Source: an uncultured Holophagaceae bacterium
Lineage (GTDB): Bacteria > Acidobacteriota > Holophagae > Holophagales > Holophagaceae
Assembly (NCBI GenBank): GCA_903927605.1
Contig: CAIYNT010000225.1
Span: 1-22,530 of the forward strand
Direction: 5' to 3'
DNA: 22,530 nucleotides
Position 1 is the first letter of the stretch, and each line of letters opens with the position of its first letter. Below, piece by piece: positions 17,565 through 22,530 of the stretch. The translations under genes and the position numbers were made by a program. Under the pieces are notes generated by a model. It was not told the DNA's origin. It ran no database searches and saw only the letters and a program-made list of their open reading frames with translations.

Positions 17565-18575
17565 TCAGAGAAGGATTTTGCGGCGCTGGCCAGCGGGGGG
17601 GCGCTCCAGGGCGCGCAGGGATTTCTTCCAGTGCGGGGCATCCAGCCCGGTGCCGATGACGACAGCGGCGCATACGGAGGCGGTGCCGTCTGACCGCAGC
17701 GGGAGGGGCGAGATCTCGAGCCTGCCGTCCGCCAGCTGGAAGGCCCAGCGATCACTGCCGTCGTTGCGCTTGGCCCAGCCGGCGAAGGCGCAGACGCCCT
17801 TGGCCCGCAACAGTTCACCACGGTCGGGCGGCGCGAGCAGCAGGGCCTCCAGGGCCGCGGGATCCACCGGGTGGTCCCAGTGCATAGTCAGGGCGCGGGC
17901 CTCGGCGAAGCTGGTGCCGGTGGCCGCCGCCCAGCCTTCCGGCAGGGGCCGAACATCACCCAGCCACGGATCCGGGCTGCCTTCGGGAGCCACGCCATGG
18001 CGGGTGGCGATCAGTGGGATGTGGCGGAAGGTGGCGCGGAGTTCGCTCTCCCAGGCCACCGCGGAAGAAGGATCCAGGTCCGCCTTGCTGAGGTGGATGA
18101 GGCTGGCCAGGGCCGCCTGGCGGTGGAGCAGGGGTTTCATCTTCAGGTGATCCACGGGCGTCAGGCAGGAGATCACCGTGAGCAGTCCCGTCAGCCGCAG
18201 GCGCCCCGCCAGCGCGGGCTCCTGCTCCAGATCCAGGAGGTCCGTGGGATCGGCCATGCCGGTGGTTTCAAGCACCACCCGTTCCGGCCCCGTTCCTTCC
18301 GGCTGGTCGTACCAGGCTCGCAGCGTCGTCACCACGTCGTCGCGCAGGCTGCAGCAGACACAGCCGTTCACCAGGTTCTGCACACCGGCCAGCTCGGGCC
18401 GCTCGGCATCCACCAGGGTGCCGTCCACGCTGATGGCGCCGAACTCGTTGATGAGCACCGCCACCCGCCGGTGGTCCTCGACCTCGGCCTTCAGCAGGCG
18501 GTTGACCACGGTGGTCTTGCCCGCGCCCAGGGGGCCGGTGACGATGAGGATATCCAGGGGCGCGCGTCCGTTCAT
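17565..18575 (-). CDS. CobW/COG0523 family GTPase, putative metallochaperone
   Basis: A 336-residue cytoplasmic P-loop GTPase. Motifs: Walker A GPLGAGKTT (14-22), INEFG (42-46), the CxCC metal site GCVCCSL (C72, C74, C75), ETTGMADP (103-110), and SKAD (163-166) in the place of NKxD. A short CobW C-terminal domain follows, with WAFQLADGRLEISPLP. Family members insert or deliver zinc, cobalt or other metals to client proteins, and the metal cannot be told here because no metal-related neighbour or Zur-like box was identified. I start at ATG 18575. The open frame runs back to 18779, but that segment crosses short repeats and lacks family similarity. The ribosome site is weak. It appears to be the first gene of the run continuing to lepB. 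Confidence 0.87.
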   Translation of the reverse strand: MNGRAPLDILIVTGPLGAGKTTVVNRLLKAEVEDHRRVAVLINEFGAISVDGTLVDAERPELAGVQNLVNGCVCCSLRDDVVTTLRAWYDQPEGTGPERVVLETTGMADPTDLLDLEQEPALAGRLRLTGLLTVISCLTPVDHLKMKPLLHRQAALASLIHLSKADLDPSSAVAWESELRATFRHIPLIATRHGVAPEGSPDPWLGDVRPLPEGWAAATGTSFAEARALTMHWDHPVDPAALEALLLAPPDRGELLRAKGVCAFAGWAKRNDGSDRWAFQLADGRLEISPLPLRSDGTASVCAAVVIGTGLDAPHWKKSLRALERPPAGQRRKILL

Positions 18576-18645
18576 CCATCCATGATGCCGTGCGATTCTG
18601 CTGAGCTCCAATAAAGGTTGCGGGATCAGCGGGGGGCTGTCCCAC

Positions 18646-18768
18646 CGCAGAGAACGCAGGAAGCGCAGAGAAAGGATCAAAAGGCATTCGCCACCGATGC
18701 ACACCAAGAACTGAAGGATGAACACTGAAGAAAGACCAGGGTGCTTGATCGGTGTTCCTCGGTGTTTC
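18646..18768. repeat. Degenerate short tandem repeats upstream of cobW
   Basis: Three 9-base units (CGCAGAGAA, CGCAGGAAG, CGCAGAGAA) lie at 18646-18672. Next comes CACCGATGCACACC with GATGAACACTGAAG (18692-18730), and then two 10-base units TCGGTGTTCC and TCGGTGTTTC at 18749-18768. The last units are complementary to the CACCGA/AACACTGA series, so the right half can fold on the left. This composition is known from intergenic debris in many environmental genomes. It fills much of the untranslated region upstream of cobW. Confidence 0.6.
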
Positions 18769-18915
18769 GTTTTTCGCATTTCAGTCAGGCTGCATCACAC
18801 ACACGATCCATGCAGCGTATTGCCGTCACCCAGCAACCCAGCGTCATCGTGGCGACCCTTGACTGCCTCAGCCGCAAGGAGCAGCCACCCTGAGTGGTGC
18901 GCCATCTCGGTTCGA

Positions 18916-19276
18916 TCAGAGCTTGATGATTGTGATGAGCGGATCTTGACCCCGGCGGAGCCATGGTTCATCGTTGGGCCAAGCCTCTTTGACAACCGAT
19001 AGCGCGGCAAGAACGGTCTTGCATGTCCTCTTGGGCACCCAGAAAGAATCCGGAAGGCAACCCAAGCAGAACACAAATTATGAAGGCACGATCACCAGCG
19101 TGTCGAAATGGGGCGTTTGAATTCTCTACCCACTCGAAGGGCCGGCCCCTCCAATCGTTCAGCTGGGCTTGCAGGACGTCCCGCCTCGAGGCCCCGGCAC
19201 CCGGCGGAACACAGGCCGTCCCGGCGAGCAGAAGGATCCGTGTGAGTAGGCCTGGAACAGTATGTCGAATTGGCAT
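18916..19276 (-). pseudogene. Broken gene for a small exported protein
   Basis: ATG 19276 has GAGGAG six bases upstream and opens a convincing N-terminus: a signal sequence with LLTRILLLAGTAC (possible lipobox Cys) and then RRDVLQAQLNDWRGRPFEWVEN. About 55 codons in, the frame loses protein character and stops near 18968. The +1 frame resumes a protein-like sequence from about 19073 (FCLGCLPDSFWVPKR, then LAALSVVKEAWPNDEPWLRRG) and ends at a TGA at 18916-18918. I infer one gene of about 115 residues split by a frameshift or small deletion. The copy of the 17-bp dispersed repeat at 19103-19119 lies just at the break. No family recognised. An alternative is that the first frame is a complete 102-residue protein. 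Confidence 0.4.
19103..19123. repeat. Copy 2 of the short dispersed repeat
   Basis: This is an exact 17-base match to 11268-11284, extending to 20 of 21 bases. Here it lies inside the broken small gene, close to where the reading frame changes, which suggests that it may be a footprint of the event that damaged the gene. Confidence 0.5.
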
Positions 19277-19293
19277 GGGCGGCTCCTCACTGT

Positions 19294-19485
19294 TCAACGT
19301 GCGGCGAGCTCCACCTCGCCCACCCCCTGAAATCTGGATTCGACGGATTCCGGACTTTGGTCCGAGAGCCAGAAGAAAGCCTCATGGCCAAAAGCCATGC
19401 TCAAATGGCTCCCACCACCCTTACCCCCATTTTCCACACGGAAGCTCGCCCTCTGGATCTGCATGGTCGGCTGAATGGGTATCAT
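19294..19485 (-). CDS. Small hypothetical protein upstream of the broken gene
   Basis: A 63-residue ORF starting at ATG 19485, preceded by GGGAAGGGGGG almost adjacent to the start. The second part reads ASFRVENGGKGGG, then MAFGHEAFFWLSDQ and VESRFQGVGEVELAAR. It has no signal or membrane segment and no family I recognise. It ends 17 bases before the next start, with that gene's ribosome site in between, which is the spacing of a two-gene unit. Codon use is less GC-biased at third positions than in neighbours, consistent with a foreign or decaying gene. It could also be chance open frame. Confidence 0.3.
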   Translation of the reverse strand: MIPIQPTMQIQRASFRVENGGKGGGSHLSMAFGHEAFFWLSDQSPESVESRFQGVGEVELAAR

Positions 19486-19535
19486 CCCCCCCTTCCCTCA
19501 ACAGGATTTCACACCTCCCCCCAAGGAGCCTGGAC

Positions 19536-20591
19536 GTGAAAGATGTGGCCGCGAAACTACGAACCTTCTGGAACGACCCGGTGCGAAAACCACTGGGACT
19601 GATCGCCTATGAACTGGCTAGGGCCACTTGGCAGGAACGGGAATGGCCGGTGCACTACCTCAGCCGCTGTCTGTACCGGCGACCCATCACCAACTATCTC
19701 GATTACATCGGGAACCGCCGCGTCGATCGCCTACATGCCCGGCTGCACGCTGGCGGTTCTGCAAACGAAAGCCTGATGCTGGATGACAAGCTCTTCTTCC
19801 AACTCCTTTTCGAACGAGCTGGCATCCGTGTGCCTCGGCTACTTGGCCACAACTGCCGCACCCTCTTCCACGACGGGACTCCCGCGACCATCGCCACCCT
19901 TGAGGCGTTCCATCAGGTGCTGCATCGAGTGGTGGAGCATTCAACCCACCGCCGGATCTTCATCAAGCCCCGCGATGGAATGCAAGGCAAGGGCACCCAC
20001 CTGATCACAGCGGAGATGGTGGAGGACAGGGAAATGGTCGACTCTCTCCATCAAGAGATCATCGGAGGTTCCTTCCTGTTTCAGGAGGCGCTCCAGCAGC
20101 ACCCCCTGGTGAGCGCCATCTACCCACCCAGCATCAACACCATCCGCATGGACACCTTCGTCCATGACGACGGCCGAGCTGAGGCGCTGACCGCGTTCAT
20201 CCGCTTTGGCGGGGATGGGCGGTACGTGGACAACGTCAGCCAGGGTGGATGTTTTGTGGGAATCGACTTCCAGACGGGATACCTCAATACTCCAGGCATG
20301 CAGTTTCTGGAACACGGCGGCCGGGTCTACCAAACCCATCCCAACACTGGGTTCAGATTCGAGGGATTCCAGGTCCCCTTCTTCGAAGAGGCCAAGCTCC
20401 TGGTGACTCGGGCAGCCCTGGTGGCCCCGGGCAGCCGCCTCGTGGGCTGGGATGTGGCCATCCTCCCCGATGGGCCCGCCATCATCGAAGGCAATGACAA
20501 CTACGGCAAATCGGCGCCGGAAATGGCCTATGGGGGCTACCGGCGCCACCCAACCTTCGCACGCATCCTGGACGAGTTTGTGCCGCTGTGA
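19536..20591 (+). CDS. Sugar-transfer-associated ATP-grasp protein
   Basis: A 351-residue cytoplasmic protein of the ATPgrasp_ST type. Visible blocks: MLDDKLFFQLLFERAGI (81-97, K85), IFIKPRDGMQGKG (141-153), SFLFQEALQQHP (179-190), the hallmark YPPSINTIRMDTF (196-208), GGDGRYVDNVSQGG (225-238), and GWDVAILPDGPAIIEGN (304-320) with metal-binding D306, E318 and N320. ATP-grasp enzymes join a carboxylate to an amine or similar nucleophile through an acyl phosphate. Members of this group sit mostly in polysaccharide or capsule loci, but their reactions are poorly known. The open frame extends to 19023, but I start at GTG 19536, because AAGGAG lies seven bases before it and family similarity begins there. 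No glycosyltransferase cluster is adjacent. waaA follows after 249 bases. Confidence 0.88.
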   Translation: MKDVAAKLRTFWNDPVRKPLGLIAYELARATWQEREWPVHYLSRCLYRRPITNYLDYIGNRRVDRLHARLHAGGSANESLMLDDKLFFQLLFERAGIRVPRLLGHNCRTLFHDGTPATIATLEAFHQVLHRVVEHSTHRRIFIKPRDGMQGKGTHLITAEMVEDREMVDSLHQEIIGGSFLFQEALQQHPLVSAIYPPSINTIRMDTFVHDDGRAEALTAFIRFGGDGRYVDNVSQGGCFVGIDFQTGYLNTPGMQFLEHGGRVYQTHPNTGFRFEGFQVPFFEEAKLLVTRAALVAPGSRLVGWDVAILPDGPAIIEGNDNYGKSAPEMAYGGYRRHPTFARILDEFVPL

Positions 20592-20598
20592 GGGGCGG

Positions 20599-20621
20599 AT
20601 GGGAAGCTCAGAGCTTCCCAT
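20599..20621 (+). terminator. Hairpin terminator after the ATP-grasp gene
   Basis: ATGGGAAGC (20599-20607), loop TCAGA, then GCTTCCCAT (20613-20621) followed by TTG. It begins seven bases after the stop codon. The T tract is short, so termination may be partial. Confidence 0.6.
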
Positions 20622-20736
20622 TTGATCGCGGCCCCGGCTTCACCGGCTCGCCCGCCTTCATCCGCAACCAGGAAGGCACGGTGGTGGCGCCGGTTTCGTG
20701 CCGGTAGAAGGTTATACACCCCAGGAACGATGCCAT
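20608..20736 (-). CDS. Possible 42-residue ORF in the ATP-grasp to waaA gap
   Basis: On the minus strand, ATG 20736 opens a 42-codon frame (begins MASFLGCITFYRHETG, ends PRSNGKL) in which about four in five third positions are G or C, like the real genes here. No good ribosome site is visible and its end overlaps the hairpin of the ATP-grasp gene. I recognise no family. It may be the tail of a lost gene or chance. Apart from this and the hairpin, the 249-base gap 20592-20840 shows nothing else I can name. Confidence 0.2.
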   Translation of the reverse strand: MASFLGCITFYRHETGATTVPSWLRMKAGEPVKPGPRSNGKL

Positions 20737-20840
20737 CACGGTTCCAGACCCCAGGGAGCAGGCGGACTCCGCTGCCAGGGATGGCTGCGGATGATCCTGA
20801 TATCCACCGCACAAACCTGAATTTATGAGAGCGTTGGGGA

Positions 20841-22088
20841 GTGGACATCCTCGACCTCAGCTACCGTGTGGCCGTGTCCCTGGCCGGGGCTGCGGCCCGG
20901 GCCTGTGTCCGGGGCCTGCCGGAAGGCTGGCGGGTGCGGCTGCAGGCGGAGGCGCCGGATCTTCCTGCGGGGCGCTGGATCTGGCTGCACGCCGTGAGTG
21001 TGGGCGAGCTGCTGCTGGCGGATGGCCTGGTGGGTCGCCTGCGCGGGGCCGGTCATCGCGTCCACTTGAGCACCGGCACCCCGGCGGGTCTCGAGCTGCT
21101 GGCCCGCCGCTTGCCGGATTGGGACGGTGGAACCGGCCTAGTCACGGGCGGCGCCTTTCCCCTGGATGATCCAGCCGGGCTGGAGCCCTTCCTGCGCCAC
21201 GCCCCGGGTGCCTTCATTGCCCTGGAAACGGAGCTCTGGCCGAGCCTGCTGGAGGCGCTCGAAGCCCGGGGCGTGCCGCGCCTCGTAGTGAACGGGCGCC
21301 TGACGGAGAAGTCCCTCCGGCGCGGCGGACCCTGGCTGCGGCGGGCCGCCGCGCGCCTCACGCTGGTGGCGGCCCGGGACGAGGCCAGTGTCGAGGCCTT
21401 CCGGCGATTGGGGGCGTCGGAGGTGGCGCTGGGCGGCAACCTCAAGGCCGACTTGCCCGCGCCACGGCCTCTGCATGCAGGCTGGGCCGCGTTGCGGGCC
21501 GCGTGGGCCGATTTTCCGGTGCTGGTGGTCGGCAACACGGTGGAGGGCGAAGAAGGCCCGCTGCTCGAGGCCTGGCAGGCGGCCAGGACGGACACACCGG
21601 GCCTGCGCCTGATCCTCGCGCCCCGGCAACCCCGGCGCTTCGAAGCTGTAGCCCGGGTTCTCACGGAACGGGGCCACGCCTTCCGCCGGGCCTCTGCACC
21701 ATGGCCGCCCGAGGCCGCCTGGCGCTCGACTGGCGTTCTGCTGCTCGACACCCTGGGTGAGCTTGCCGCCGCCTACGCGGAGGGTACCTTGGCTGTGGTG
21801 GCCGGTGGTTGGGCCGCCTCCGGGGGGCACAATCCCCTGGAGCCCATCCGGGCGGGCCTTCCCACGATCATCGGTCCGGGCTTCTCCAATTTTGAGGATC
21901 TGGTGCAGCCGCTGCGGTCGGCGGATCGTCTTGCAGTCGTTCCCGCGGATGGGGTCGGACCTTGGATCCTGGCTGCACTGGCGAAGGCGCCCCTCAGATC
22001 CGCCGGGGCGACGACCCTTCCCGAGTCCCTGACCGGTGCCCTGGACCGGACTTGGTCGCTGGTCGCACCCTATTTGCCGATTGGATAG
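20841..22088 (+). CDS. waaA: 3-deoxy-D-manno-octulosonic acid (Kdo) transferase
   Basis: A 415-residue membrane-associated GT30 glycosyltransferase that adds Kdo from CMP-Kdo to lipid A precursor at the cytoplasmic face. Family marks: WIWLHAVSVGE with catalytic Glu E56, ALETELWPSLLEAL (127-140), VVNGRLTEKSLR (149-160), GGNLKAD (198-204), VVGNTVEGEE (229-238), LLDTLGELAAAY (301-312) and AGGWAASGGHNPLEP (321-335) with GPGFSNFEDL. The usual PRHPERF appears as PRQPRRF. A short hydrophobic N-terminal helix is present. The start is GTG 20841, because a TGA in frame at 20826-20828 excludes an earlier start. GGGGA lies directly upstream, so spacing is poor. The gene implies an LPS-bearing outer membrane. 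Confidence 0.93.
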   Translation: MDILDLSYRVAVSLAGAAARACVRGLPEGWRVRLQAEAPDLPAGRWIWLHAVSVGELLLADGLVGRLRGAGHRVHLSTGTPAGLELLARRLPDWDGGTGLVTGGAFPLDDPAGLEPFLRHAPGAFIALETELWPSLLEALEARGVPRLVVNGRLTEKSLRRGGPWLRRAAARLTLVAARDEASVEAFRRLGASEVALGGNLKADLPAPRPLHAGWAALRAAWADFPVLVVGNTVEGEEGPLLEAWQAARTDTPGLRLILAPRQPRRFEAVARVLTERGHAFRRASAPWPPEAAWRSTGVLLLDTLGELAAAYAEGTLAVVAGGWAASGGHNPLEPIRAGLPTIIGPGFSNFEDLVQPLRSADRLAVVPADGVGPWILAALAKAPLRSAGATTLPESLTGALDRTWSLVAPYLPIG

Positions 22089-22109
22089 AATCGACCCTAT
22101 GGAGTCTCC

Positions 22110-22530
22110 ATGAACCGACGGGCCGCGCACATCCTCCTGGTCGATGACGATCCGGCGGTGCTGGACATGGTGCATTCGGCCCTGGCTCACTACGGGATGG
22201 AGGTGCATGCCTACCCTGATGCCGCCCAGGCACTGGAACTCCTCCAGAATCCGTCGGCCCCTGAGTTTGACCTGGTCATCACCGACATCAATATGGAGGG
22301 CCTCGACGGATTCGACGTCATCCACAAGGTGAAGGCCATGCAGCCGCGCCTTCCGGTGGTGCTGATGACGGGCCAGTCCTCGGTGGATTACGCCATCCGG
22401 GCCATGCGTATGGGCGCCTCGAATCTGTTCATGAAGCCCATCGCCATCCGGGACCTGGTGCAGAGCGTGTTCCACCTGGTGGACATGCATCGGGACTTCC
22501 GGTTGGCGGATGACGGACTGCGCGGGTTGG
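22110..22530 (+). CDS. Response regulator, receiver domain (3' end outside window)
   Basis: 140 codons are visible before the window ends. The receiver domain is complete: acidic pair D12-D13 in LLVDDDP, phospho-acceptor D59 in VITDINMEGLDGFD, Thr87 in LMTG and Lys109 in FMKPI. Phosphorylation at D59 by a sensor kinase would control whatever follows. After the receiver come about 25 residues (HRDFRLADDGLRGL) and no output domain is visible, so it could be an NtrC-type regulator, an anti-sigma/phosphatase regulator or a stand-alone receiver. ATG 22110 is preceded by GGAG five bases upstream. It starts 21 bases after the waaA stop, so it may share that transcript. Confidence 0.9.
   Translation, partial: MNRRAAHILLVDDDPAVLDMVHSALAHYGMEVHAYPDAAQALELLQNPSAPEFDLVITDINMEGLDGFDVIHKVKAMQPRLPVVLMTGQSSVDYAIRAMRMGASNLFMKPIAIRDLVQSVFHLVDMHRDFRLADDGLRGL

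Noticed and set aside
18810..18893. 27-codon ORF on the + strand (begins MQRIAVTQQPS)
   Set aside because: Decent third-position GC, but no ribosome site, no partner and too short to separate from chance.
18795..19076. 93-codon frame on the - strand overlapping the broken gene
   Set aside because: No ribosome site, Ser-rich, and it competes with a better-supported frame across the same bases.
21138..22490. 450-codon frame on the - strand opposite waaA and the response regulator
   Set aside because: It spans two genes with strong motifs and shows no recognisable domain.

Overview
The window is high-GC bacterial chromosome with short intergenic gaps, operon-like gene runs, and strong GC preference at third codon positions. 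A Kdo transferase (waaA), probable lipoproteins and several exported proteins point to a Gram-negative, LPS-making bacterium. The overall style reminds me of Acidobacteriota of the Holophaga/Geothrix type. That assignment is an impression and is not demonstrated by any marker in the window.

Layout. 1-546 (+) holds the end of an aldehyde dehydrogenase and its usual small partner, a DUF779 protein. 578-2098 (+) encodes a POT/PTR-family transporter. 2049-3499 (-) is a two-gene unit of a metallophosphoesterase and a PilZ (c-di-GMP receptor) protein. 3619-4776 (-) encodes a single polypeptide joining a thiamine-phosphate synthase domain to a shikimate kinase domain. 4899-6686 (-) is a complete ABC exporter half-transporter. 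6789-10306 (+) is a tightly coupled run: a 46-residue ORF, aroB, a large exported TPR protein, and a small beta-rich protein. A hairpin at 10325-10354 separates this run from the convergent S1/P1-nuclease-like gene (10351-11184, -), which is followed by a secreted subtilisin-family protease (11314-13173, -).

13414-18575 (-) reads as one operon: a CobW-type GTPase, Tex (with an Arg/Pro-rich repeat tail), a probable lipoprotein, and signal peptidase I. 18576-19535 is the least ordinary stretch. It holds degenerate short tandem repeats, a small gene that appears broken by a frameshift, a short ORF upstream of it, and one copy of a 17-bp sequence that recurs at 11268. 19536-20591 (+) encodes an isolated sugar-transfer-associated ATP-grasp protein ending in a clear hairpin. 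20841-22088 (+) is waaA, and a response-regulator gene starts at 22110 and runs off the end.

Working together: AroB and the shikimate kinase domain are two steps of the shikimate pathway, and they lie on either side of the ABC exporter. The TPR protein, the possible LolB-like protein, the lipoprotein, LepB, WaaA and the ABC exporter all concern the envelope or secretion. I found no tRNA, rRNA, CRISPR array, complete insertion sequence or phage module. I also see no clear new multi-gene system. The most distinctive items are the ThiE-AroK fusion, the Tex repeat tail, the small ORF coupled to aroB, and the decayed 18.6-19.5 kb region.
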